From assembly GCA_902613595.1 (NCBI GenBank), contig CACMHY010000001.1, forward strand, positions 310,001 to 374,000: a stretch of DNA of 64,000 nt, read 5' to 3'. The notes beneath the pieces are model-generated. The model did not search any database, was not told the DNA's origin, and saw only the letters and a program-made list of their open reading frames with translations. Positions 38,978 to 45,427 of this stretch are shown here, one piece after another. The position numbers and the translations under genes are program-made. Position 1 is the first letter of the stretch, and every line of letters starts with the position of its first letter. Source of the stretch: an uncultured Bacteroidota bacterium. Lineage in GTDB: Bacteria; Bacteroidota; Bacteroidia; Flavobacteriales; Flavobacteriaceae.

Positions 38978-39328
38978 ATGAAAGCAAGTACATCAAGTTT
39001 ATTAAACGCAATAATTCTTATATCAATGGGATTATGGGGCTATTTTGAATCAGAATCTAAAGCAATCACAGCATTAATTCCAGTAATTATTGGTATAATT
39101 CTTTTGCTTGTGAATAAGGGAGTGAAAAATGAAAACAAGGCGCTTGCACACGTCGCTGTTTTACTTACGTTTTTAATATTACTTGGTTTGGTAAAGCCTT
39201 TATTTGGGGCCTTTGAAAGAGAAAATACCTATGCGATAATTCGTGTATTATTAATGATAATCTCTTCCTTGTGGGCTATGATAAGTTTTATAAAAAGCTT
39301 TATTTCAGCACGAAAAAATAAAACATAA
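38978..39328 (+). CDS. Small four-helix membrane protein
   Basis: This 116-residue protein has four hydrophobic segments: LLNAIILISMGLWGYF, ALIPVIIGIILLLV, VAVLLTFLILLGLV and VLLMIISSLWAMISFI. It has a short basic tail. The spacing resembles small membrane proteins common in marine Bacteroidetes, but I cannot assign a family or function. Its start MKASTSSLLNA is clear. Confidence 0.68.
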   Translation: MKASTSSLLNAIILISMGLWGYFESESKAITALIPVIIGIILLLVNKGVKNENKALAHVAVLLTFLILLGLVKPLFGAFERENTYAIIRVLLMIISSLWAMISFIKSFISARKNKT

Positions 39329-39622
39329 ATCAAAATTTTAGACCACAAAAAAAAATTTTATTCGGCCAGATAATTATTAGATTATGTTTTATCCATTTTC
39401 TATATTTTAAATTTTAATTTTCTATAAATTCAAAAATTGATTTAAAAAATTCCCTAAAAAGCAGTTTTTTGTCTTTACTATTCCTAGAGTAATTTTTGGG
39501 ATATGACCATATTATATTATATTTATTTAGAATTTAGACTATTATCAATTATTAAATTTAAAAACTTTAGCGAGTAAAATTCATCTTGCTAAATAAAAGG
39601 ATGGAAATCCATCTAATTTGAA
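39329..39622. other. Intergenic stretch without a visible gene
   Basis: About 290 bases between the membrane protein and the PAS gene hold no open frame of interest. There is a small GATGG-AAAT-CCATC hairpin (39601-39614) just before the PAS gene. Nothing else stands out in this very AT-rich sequence. Confidence 0.4.
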
Positions 39623-40138
39623 ATGAAAGGAAGTAAAAAAAATTTTTTACCACTGGCGAGTTTTGATATTCATCTTGAGAATTACCAAAGCCTAATTAAT
39701 GAGTTCAGAAGAAACAATGATATTTCACATATCAAATCCATTTTAGATGATAGTTGGACAACCGATCTAACTAAAAAAGTATTTAAAGAAGATTATGATG
39801 CTATTGTTCTAACAGATAAAAATCAAAAAATACTATGGGTTAGTGACGGTTTTAGAGATATGACAGGCTATTCAAAAAAATATGCAGTAGGTAAAAAACC
39901 CTCCTTTCTACAAGGAGAAGAAACTTCTAAGTCAATCAAAAGTCAAATTCGTAAAGAATTGTTTTATAATCATACTTTCAGTGGATCAATTTTAAATTAT
40001 AGAAAAAATGGGGAGCCCTACTTATGTCAGATCTCCATATTTCCTATATATGATGCTAAAGAGAGATTAGATAATTTCATAGCTTTCGAAAAAGAGATTC
40101 CGGTTGATAAACCTACAATTGATACATACTTATCTTAA
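39623..40138 (+). CDS. Single PAS-domain protein, LOV-like without the photoactive Cys
   Basis: The 171 residues consist of a helical N-terminal cap and one PAS domain (about residues 58-165). Its core reads DAIVLTDKNQKILWVSDGFRDMTGYS, then GKKPSFLQGEETS, then YRKNGEPYLCQISIFPIYD. This resembles LOV domains around the GxNCRFLQ motif, but the flavin-adduct Cys is replaced by Pro (residue 93). Such domains may bind another ligand or mediate dimerisation. No output domain follows, so it would act through a partner. It is possibly cotranscribed with the cupin gene 33 bases downstream. Confidence 0.82.
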   Translation: MKGSKKNFLPLASFDIHLENYQSLINEFRRNNDISHIKSILDDSWTTDLTKKVFKEDYDAIVLTDKNQKILWVSDGFRDMTGYSKKYAVGKKPSFLQGEETSKSIKSQIRKELFYNHTFSGSILNYRKNGEPYLCQISIFPIYDAKERLDNFIAFEKEIPVDKPTIDTYLS

Positions 40139-40170
40139 ATAATTCTCTAATATTTACTAAGTTCATATAA

Positions 40171-40530
40171 ATGGACAAAATAAATATCTTATCAAAATAT
40201 AAACAATTTGAGTCCATGTGGAGTCCTCATTCGATTGTGGAATTAAATAATCAGCAAGTTTTATTAGCAAAAATAAAAGGAGAGTTTGTGTGGCATTCAC
40301 ACAAAAATGAAGATGAATTATTTTATGTGATAAAAGGTAAGCTCAACATAGAGTACCGTGATAAAACAGTGGAAGTTCTACCTGGAGAAATTATTGTAGT
40401 TCCAAAGGGAGTCGAACATCGTCCATCATCTAAAATAGAAACTTGGATTCTTTTGTTTGAACCAACCAGCACAAAGCACACAGGGAACGTAACAACTGAA
40501 ATTACAAAGTCTAACTATCCTAAAATATAA
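40171..40530 (+). CDS. Cupin-domain protein
   Basis: The 119 residues fold as one cupin barrel. Motif 1 is seen in WHSHKNEDELFYVIKGKLNI (about residues 44-63, with His-x-His-x4-Glu metal ligands) and motif 2 in PGEIIVVPKGVEHRP (about 75-89, with the last His). It probably binds a metal ion and could be a small isomerase, dioxygenase or sensor. No specific function can be assigned. It lies next to the PAS-domain gene. Confidence 0.86.
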   Translation: MDKINILSKYKQFESMWSPHSIVELNNQQVLLAKIKGEFVWHSHKNEDELFYVIKGKLNIEYRDKTVEVLPGEIIVVPKGVEHRPSSKIETWILLFEPTSTKHTGNVTTEITKSNYPKI

Positions 40531-40596
40531 AAATATTAAGCTATGGATAATCTTAATTTATCCTTTTTAATAGCCCTATTACGTTATACAATTATT

Positions 40597-41001
40597 TTAA
40601 GCAAATCTCCCTAAAGACCAACCAATAGCTCCCCCCTGAATGGCACCCATAATTGCCGATATAAATATATCTGTTAAAGCAAATTGGATTGAAACAATAT
40701 TTGTTAGAGCCATAAATTGGAAGCCAAAAAAGGTAAAGGTTAAAGTTCCAAACCAAATTCCTGTAATTGATCCGTTTTTTAAATTTGAAATACCCATTTT
40801 GTCAAAAGTTATAACCCACAAAATTATCAGTGCAGTTGCACTAATAAGTATAAATAAAGGGTCAGGAACTTCATTTACAACACCTGGGAAAAGTTTACTC
40901 AATTCAGCTTGCTCAGGCCCATAAAATAGTATTGTCGGTATAATGCTTGCAATAGAAACTGATACAAAGCAGGAAATAAAGGCTATTATGTATTTTTTCA
41001 T
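40597..41001 (-). CDS. Four-helix membrane protein of unknown function
   Basis: This 134-residue protein has four membrane segments: YIIAFISCFVSVSIASIIPTILF, PLFILISATALIILWVITF, GIWFGTLTFTFFGFQFMAL and FISAIMGAIQGGAIGWSLG. The last is rich in Gly. I do not recognise the family with confidence. It is alone on the minus strand between the cupin gene and the second DUF423 gene. Confidence 0.65.
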   Translation of the reverse strand: MKKYIIAFISCFVSVSIASIIPTILFYGPEQAELSKLFPGVVNEVPDPLFILISATALIILWVITFDKMGISNLKNGSITGIWFGTLTFTFFGFQFMALTNIVSIQFALTDIFISAIMGAIQGGAIGWSLGRFA

Positions 41002-41094
41002 TTTGGTTTAAATATTTGATTTATACTAATATAAAAAATTGTTCAAAGATCTTTTGTTTATTTCAAGTTTATATAATATCAAAAAATTCCAAAA

Positions 41095-41463
41095 CTAATT
41101 TTTTATGAATTGGAAAAGAATTAAAATCCACCCAATGATTAGTAGGCACCCGCCAATAGGGGTAATAGGTCCTAACCAGCTGAGATTATAAATAATTTGT
41201 GATTGAAATGATAAAAATAAAATGCTAAAAGAAAAAAGTAGTGTACCGGCAATTAAGAAAAGTGAAATCAGTTTTTTGCCCTCTACAGATAATACAGATA
41301 ATATTAATAATGCTAGAGCATGAAACATAATGTATCTGAGGCTTACATCAATGGATTCAGATGCCATATCAGGAAGTGAATTTTTGAAAGTGTGGCTATT
41401 TAGTGCACCTAAGATGATAGATAACAAGGCAAACAGAGCCCCAAATAATCTTGCTATTTTCAC
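41095..41463 (-). CDS. DUF423-family membrane protein (second copy)
   Basis: The 122 residues have the same four-helix DUF423 pattern as the copy at 34.5 kb: LFGALFALLSIILGALNSH (about residues 5-23), VSLRYIMFHALALLIL and LGPITPIGGCLLIIGWILI. It is 123 codons including stop and intact. The two copies differ at many positions, so the duplication is not recent. It lies upstream of other small membrane genes. The function is unknown. Confidence 0.88.
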   Translation of the reverse strand: MKIARLFGALFALLSIILGALNSHTFKNSLPDMASESIDVSLRYIMFHALALLILSVLSVEGKKLISLFLIAGTLLFSFSILFLSFQSQIIYNLSWLGPITPIGGCLLIIGWILILFQFIKN

Positions 41464-41509
41464 AAGCCAAAATTACATAAAACGCTTGTAAGATAAATAG
41501 AAAATAAAA

Positions 41510-41680
41510 TTATGTAATAACACTAAATCTTTCTACCTCTTTTTGAAATAGATATTCAATTTGAATTGGCTGGCAACAAACTTCGCAATCTTCAACATAA
41601 TTTTGAACTTCATCAGATCTTTCTAATAACATTGAAATTTCCTCCCAACAAAATGGACAAGTAAAAAAATATTCAATCAT
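41510..41680 (-). CDS. CPXCG-family cysteine-rich small protein
   Basis: From ATG at 41680 this 56-residue protein reads MIEYFFTCPFCWEEISMLLE, then a linker, then DCEVCCQPIQIEY and a short tail to the stop at 41510. Two Cys pairs (CPFC and CEVC) form a zinc ribbon, as in the CPXCG family (the Gly of CPxCG is replaced by Trp in the first pair). The function is unknown. Its start overlaps the stop of the small membrane gene as ATGA, so the two are coupled. Confidence 0.85.
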   Translation of the reverse strand: MIEYFFTCPFCWEEISMLLERSDEVQNYVEDCEVCCQPIQIEYLFQKEVERFSVIT

Positions 41681-41868
41681 TTATTTTTTTTCAACATTAA
41701 AAGACCATTCCAAACTATTAGTGTCAATAAGAATGATACCGGAATTATAAAGTAATATGTGTCGGGTATGAAATTCAGGATTTCAAATTCGTGTAAAACG
41801 TGAATTATTCCGATCAAAAGGTTTAAATACAAAATTATTGCAGTTCTATTTATGTATTTTGCCATCAA
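41677..41868 (-). CDS. Small two-helix membrane protein
   Basis: The protein is 63 residues with two membrane segments (AIILYLNLLIGIIHVL and YFIIPVSFLLTLIVWNGLLML) joined by a short acidic loop, ending in KKNK. I do not recognise a family. It is translationally coupled to the CPXCG gene downstream. Its start lies about 145 bases after the tRNA-Thr gene on the same strand, so it may be transcribed from the tRNA promoter. Confidence 0.65.
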   Translation of the reverse strand: MMAKYINRTAIILYLNLLIGIIHVLHEFEILNFIPDTYYFIIPVSFLLTLIVWNGLLMLKKNK

Positions 41869-42013
41869 GTAAAATTACAAAAACCATACAGACTTAATGG
41901 TATTTATTAAAGAAGAACTTAAAATAAAAAAAACACCAAAAGTTCACTATAAGTTCAATTGATGTTTCTAGAAAGTATTTGAGGTTTTTGCCTTACTATC
42001 TGATTTACAGGAG

Positions 42014-42085
42014 AGCCAATGACGAGATTTGAACTCGTGACCTCTTCCTTACCAAGGAAACGCTCTACCCCTGAGCTACATCGGC
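42014..42085 (-). tRNA. tRNA-Thr (anticodon GGT)
   Basis: The 72-nt cloverleaf has the acceptor GCCGATG/CATTGGC with one G-U pair, U as discriminator, the anticodon loop TTGGTAA (GGT) and a T-arm with GTTCAAA. CCA is not encoded. It is the last tRNA of a four-gene cluster on the minus strand. In many bacteria tuf follows directly at this point, but here the accessory block follows. Confidence 0.95.
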
Positions 42086-42095
42086 AATAAAAGAG

Positions 42096-42168
42096 AGCGA
42101 GAGACCGGGTTCGAACCGGCGACATTCAGCTTGGAAGGCTGACGCTCTACCAACTGAGCTACTCTCGC
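42096..42168 (-). tRNA. tRNA-Gly (anticodon TCC)
   Basis: A 73-nt cloverleaf with acceptor GCGAGAG/CTCTCGC, U discriminator, anticodon loop CTTCCAA (TCC) and T-arm GTTCGAA is seen on the minus strand. It lies 10 bases before tRNA-Thr(GGT) in the direction of transcription. Confidence 0.96.
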
Positions 42169-42242
42169 ATATTATTTTTAAGTTTCACTTTATAAATGAG
42201 TGTTTTATTTGTGAATATAATTAATTCTATTAAATAAAGCTG

Positions 42243-42325
42243 TGGGGAGAGCAGGATTCGAACCTGCGAAGTTAAAAAACAACAGATTTACAGTCTGTCC
42301 TCGTTGGCCGCTTGAGTATCTCCCC
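42243..42325 (-). tRNA. tRNA-Tyr (anticodon GTA)
   Basis: The 83-nt gene has acceptor GGGGAGA/TCTCCCC with A discriminator, an anticodon loop CTGTAAA (GTA) and the long class-II variable arm of bacterial tRNA-Tyr. T-arm GTTCGAA is present. It is the second gene of the cluster in the direction of transcription. Confidence 0.96.
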
Positions 42326-42391
42326 GAGTTTGATGAGATTAAATCACATATTAACTTCAAAATATATTCTTTTGTTCTTTTTAATGATTAG

Positions 42392-42465
42392 AGCCGATGG
42401 AGGGACTCGAACCCACGACCTGCTGATTACAAATCAGCTGCTCTAGCCAGCTGAGCTACATCGGC
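42392..42465 (-). tRNA. tRNA-Thr (anticodon TGT)
   Basis: A 74-nt cloverleaf has acceptor GCCGATG/CATCGGC, U discriminator, anticodon loop TTTGTAA (TGT) and T-arm GTTCGAG. It is the first tRNA after hpf and probably shares a transcript with the three that follow. Confidence 0.96.
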
Positions 42466-42539
42466 AAATTAAATATTTTTATAAAATTGATTGCAAATTA
42501 AATGTTAATTTTATTGGAATCAAAAGAAAAAATCAAAAT

Positions 42540-42842
42540 TTACGAGCTCCTCACTTTACCTTTTCTTTTCTTCAAAATTCTTACAGCACTTGCAGCTGCG
42601 TTGTGAATTGATTCTTCAAAAGAACGAGAAATTTTCTTAACTATAACGTAATCTCCTGGTATTTCAATTTTGAGCTCGGCCCACTTATTGAAACCGTCTG
42701 AATTATTTTCAACTTTAGTAAATACAAAAACCTCTAAGATTTGCTGATGAAATAAGGAAAGTTTTTCAATTCGCTTCTTTGCGTATTCTTTAAGTCTCAA
42801 TCCCGCTTTAAAATTTACGGCTCTAAAATGTATTGTTACCAT
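42540..42842 (-). CDS. Ribosome hibernation promoting factor (HPF/RaiA family)
   Basis: The 100-residue protein is the short HPF type: VTIHFRAVNFKAGLRLKEYAKKRIEKLSL (about residues 2-30), VFVFTKVENN and a conserved basic C-terminal helix with SFEESIHNAAASAVRILKK. Such proteins bind the decoding site of idle ribosomes and promote dimerisation or inactivation. It lies 6 bases after the recombinase gene and precedes the tRNA cluster, an arrangement common in Flavobacteriia. I leave the symbol open between hpf and raiA. Confidence 0.92.
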   Translation of the reverse strand: MVTIHFRAVNFKAGLRLKEYAKKRIEKLSLFHQQILEVFVFTKVENNSDGFNKWAELKIEIPGDYVIVKKISRSFEESIHNAAASAVRILKKRKGKVRSS

Positions 42843-42848
42843 AAGAGT

Positions 42849-43751
42849 TTATTTTTGATTATTTTTTTTTTCTTTAGGATGAGCTTTTTTATATACTTCT
42901 TGAATCTTTGCCATACTACTTTGTGTGTAATGCTGCGTTGCAGCTATACTACTATGTCCCAAAAGATCTTTAATTGCATTTAAATCCGCTCCTTGGTCAA
43001 GCAAATGGGTAGCAAAGCTATGTCTCAGCACATGCGGGCTTCGTTTTATCTTACTTGACACATACCCAAAGTACATTTTTACAGTCTTATAAACAAATGC
43101 TGTAGAGAGCTTTTTCCCATTGTTATTAACAAATAATAAGTCTTCTTGCCTTTGAATTTTATCTACATTTTGAAGGTCTAAAAGACTCTTAATTTGATCC
43201 CTTATCTCTGGTAAAAGCGGGATCAAACGTTCTTTATTTCCTTTACCTAGAACCTTTATTAAACTCTGCGAGAAATCAAAATCATTAATCCTTAATGCAA
43301 GAAGTTCACTTCTTCTTATGCCTGTAAAATAAAAGAGTTTGATAATTGTTTGTTGAAGAAAACCTGAGTAACTGTTTGAAAAATAATCATTAGACATCAA
43401 TTTGTTTATTTCATCTTTAGAAAAAGGAATGACCACTTTTTTTTCTGTTTTCAAAGCTTTATGCTCTTTAAGTGGTGAGATACTAATTGTTTCAGTCCTT
43501 AATAAAAATTTGTAATAAGAAGCTAAAACAGAAATTTTTCTATTAATAGTTCTTTTACTATTTCCTTGATCTACAAGAAAGACAATCCAATATCTAATCT
43601 CTTTGTAAGTAGCCTCTTCAATAGAGACGCTATAATTGTTTGAAAAAATAAATTTTTCAAAGTCATCAAGATTTTTTTTGTAGGCTTTTAATGTGTTCGA
43701 TGAATATTTTTTTTCAAGAGAAATGTAGTCTAAAAAAGCTTTTTTAGCCAT
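42849..43751 (-). CDS. Tyrosine recombinase, XerC-like
   Basis: The 300-residue protein has an N-terminal SAM-like core-binding domain (FLDYISLEKKYSSNTLKAYKKNL, about residues 5-27) and a C-terminal catalytic domain with the R-K-H-R-H-Y set: Arg in TGIRRSELLAL, Lys in LGKGNKERLIPL, HxxR in PHVLRHSFATHLL, His in LLGHSSIAATQHY and the Tyr nucleophile. It matches chromosome-dimer-resolution recombinases. Its position between rpsU and hpf is a conserved chromosomal location in this group, which argues against a mobile-element integrase. Whether it is functionally XerC or XerD is not certain. Confidence 0.92.
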   Translation of the reverse strand: MAKKAFLDYISLEKKYSSNTLKAYKKNLDDFEKFIFSNNYSVSIEEATYKEIRYWIVFLVDQGNSKRTINRKISVLASYYKFLLRTETISISPLKEHKALKTEKKVVIPFSKDEINKLMSNDYFSNSYSGFLQQTIIKLFYFTGIRRSELLALRINDFDFSQSLIKVLGKGNKERLIPLLPEIRDQIKSLLDLQNVDKIQRQEDLLFVNNNGKKLSTAFVYKTVKMYFGYVSSKIKRSPHVLRHSFATHLLDQGADLNAIKDLLGHSSIAATQHYTQSSMAKIQEVYKKAHPKEKKNNQK

Positions 43752-43818
43752 ATAACTTTTAAAGTAAAGTTAACGACTTCAACCATATAAAACTAAAGTC
43801 AAGAAAACAGATGGAGGA

Positions 43819-44013
43819 TTAAATATTCTCGTTGTCAATTAAACGCTGGATATACTGGGCTTTTTGTATTTTTTGGCGATGTTTAACAGACGGTTTAATG
43901 AATTGCTTTCTAGCCCTTAATTGTCTCATAGCGCCTGTTTTATCAAACTTTCGCTTGAACCTTTTTAGGGCACGATCAATGCTTTCACCTTCTTTGATTG
44001 GAATTATTAACAT
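43819..44013 (-). CDS. rpsU: 30S ribosomal protein bS21
   Basis: The 64-residue S21 is full length: LIIPIKEGESIDRALKRFKRKFDK followed by a basic helical region and the KPSVKHRQKIQKAQYIQ tail. S21 sits near the 3' end of 16S rRNA and in Bacteroidetes helps bury the anti-Shine-Dalgarno sequence. The gene has a strong Shine-Dalgarno (see that entry), unlike almost every other gene in the window. The xerC-type gene follows on the same strand. Confidence 0.97.
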   Translation of the reverse strand: MLIIPIKEGESIDRALKRFKRKFDKTGAMRQLRARKQFIKPSVKHRQKIQKAQYIQRLIDNENI

Positions 44014-44022
44014 TTGAATTTA

Positions 44023-44030
44023 CCTCCTTT
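44023..44030 (-). promoter_or_regulatory. Strong Shine-Dalgarno (AAAGGAGG) before rpsU
   Basis: The minus strand reads AAAGGAGGTAAATTCAAATG, with nine bases between the SD and the ATG, an ideal spacing. Bacteroidetes rarely use SD sequences because their ribosomes occlude the anti-SD with help from S21. Published work in Flavobacterium johnsoniae shows that rpsU is translated through its SD by ribosomes lacking S21, giving autoregulation. The sequence here fits that model. Confidence 0.85.
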
Positions 44031-44041
44031 CAACTTGCAGG

Positions 44042-44049
44042 CAAATATA
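44042..44049 (-). promoter_or_regulatory. Candidate -7 promoter box (TATATTTG) for rpsU
   Basis: TATATTTG lies 28 bases upstream of the rpsU ATG on the minus strand and fits TAnnTTTG. It would place the transcription start a few bases downstream, leaving a leader of about 20-25 bases that contains the Shine-Dalgarno. No -33 element at standard spacing was found. Confidence 0.4.
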
Positions 44050-44090
44050 AAAAAAAGATTTTACTTGGTAATCTCATTCAAATTCTAACT

Positions 44091-45254
44091 CTAAGAATTC
44101 AAAATTTTTCTCGCTATTACAATTTTTTGGATTTCGCTTGTTCCCTCTCCAATTGTACACAACTTAGAATCTCTCAAAAATTTCTCAACTGGATAATCCT
44201 TTGTAAATCCATAACCGCCATGAATTTGTACAGCCTCATTAGCAACTTTCACACAAGTTTCTGAAGCAAAAAGCTTGGCCATAGCCCCAGACTGGGTTAC
44301 ACTTAAGTTTTGATTTTTCATTTCTGACGCCTTTTGGGTCAAAAGTGAAGCGGCTTCTATTTCAGTAACCATATCGACAAGTTTAAAAGAGATTCCCTGA
44401 AAATCACTTATAGATTTACCAAATTGTTTCCTCTCCTTTGAGTATGATAGAGATGCGTTATATGCTCCCTTTGCTATTCCTAAGGAAAGTGCAGCTATTG
44501 AAATTCTTCCTCCATCTAAAATTTTCATTGATTGTATAAAACCGTCACCAACTGGGCCTAATCGATTTTCATCTGGGATTATACAGTTCTCAAATACCAT
44601 TTCAGCAGTCTCTGATGCCCTCATACCTAGTTTATTTTCTTTTTTGCCAGAATAAAATCCAGGTGTTCCTCTCTCAACTACAAATGCTGTAGTTCCACGA
44701 CTGTCACCTTTATCGCCGCTTCTGGCAACAACAACTGCAACATCAGCTGAAATTCCATGTGTAATAAAGTTTTTGGTACCATTTAAAATCCACTGGTCTC
44801 CTTGTTTACGAGCAGTAGTTGACATCCCCTTTGCATCAGATCCAGTGTTATGTTCAGTCAAGCCCCAAGCTCCGATAGATATCCCTTCACAGAGCTTTGG
44901 TAGCCATCTGAGTCTCTGTTCCTCAGTTCCAAAAGAATATATGTGATTCACGCATAGAGAATTGTGTGCAGCTATTGAAAGACCTATAGAGGGGTCAACA
45001 ATTGATATTGTTTCAATTAATGTGACATACTCGTGATAACCCATACCCGAACCACCATAACTTTCTGGTATGAGCATTCCCATGAACCCAAGCGCCCCTG
45101 CTTTGTCAAAAATTTCAACGGGAAAATATTGAGCCTCATCCCACTCCATGACTTTTGGCTTAATAAACTGAGTCGCAAAGTCTCTGGCTGCTTCATAAAC
45201 CATCCGCTGGGTTTCGGAAGTCTTTATGTCTGGGCGTAATTCGAAATCAATCAT
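44091..45254 (-). CDS. Acyl-CoA dehydrogenase
   Basis: The protein is about 387 residues from the ATG at 45254 ([19 protein letters not shown]). It has the three-part acyl-CoA dehydrogenase fold: an N-terminal helical domain, a beta domain with [17 protein letters not shown] (FAD/substrate signature) and [10 protein letters not shown], and a C-terminal helical domain. The C-terminal domain has the [18 protein letters not shown] signature and the catalytic Glu in [14 protein letters not shown]. It oxidises acyl-CoA to enoyl-CoA with FAD, in fatty-acid or branched-chain amino-acid breakdown. Substrate length is not determined. It stands alone with its own promoter-like box. Confidence 0.94.
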   Translation of the reverse strand: MIDFELRPDIKTSETQRMVYEAARDFATQFIKPKVMEWDEAQYFPVEIFDKAGALGFMGMLIPESYGGSGMGYHEYVTLIETISIVDPSIGLSIAAHNSLCVNHIYSFGTEEQRLRWLPKLCEGISIGAWGLTEHNTGSDAKGMSTTARKQGDQWILNGTKNFITHGISADVAVVVARSGDKGDSRGTTAFVVERGTPGFYSGKKENKLGMRASETAEMVFENCIIPDENRLGPVGDGFIQSMKILDGGRISIAALSLGIAKGAYNASLSYSKERKQFGKSISDFQGISFKLVDMVTEIEAASLLTQKASEMKNQNLSVTQSGAMAKLFASETCVKVANEAVQIHGGYGFTKDYPVEKFLRDSKLCTIGEGTSEIQKIVIARKILNS

Positions 45255-45269
45255 AAACAAGTTTTATTA

Positions 45270-45277
45270 CAAATATA
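45270..45277 (-). promoter_or_regulatory. Candidate -7 promoter box (TATATTTG) for the acyl-CoA dehydrogenase
   Basis: TATATTTG on the minus strand lies 15 bases before the likely ATG at 45254. It fits TAnnTTTG and would give a very short leader. No -33 element was recognised. Confidence 0.33.
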
Positions 45278-45427
45278 GTTTTATTATTTAGAGTTTGTTT
45301 GGGAAAACATCAAAAAGTTAAGACAAAATCGGTATTGTTGTAAACACATTATCATAATGAAATTTTAAAATAAATATCTTTCAAATGTTTAGCACTGTTT
45401 GTGTTCTAAAATCTTTTGGATTTCAAA

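Noticed and set aside
42849-43751. Tyrosine recombinase as the integrase of a mobile island
   Set aside because: It lies between rpsU and hpf, a conserved place for a XerC-type gene in this group, and no duplicated tRNA end (att site) was found on the tuf side of the accessory block.
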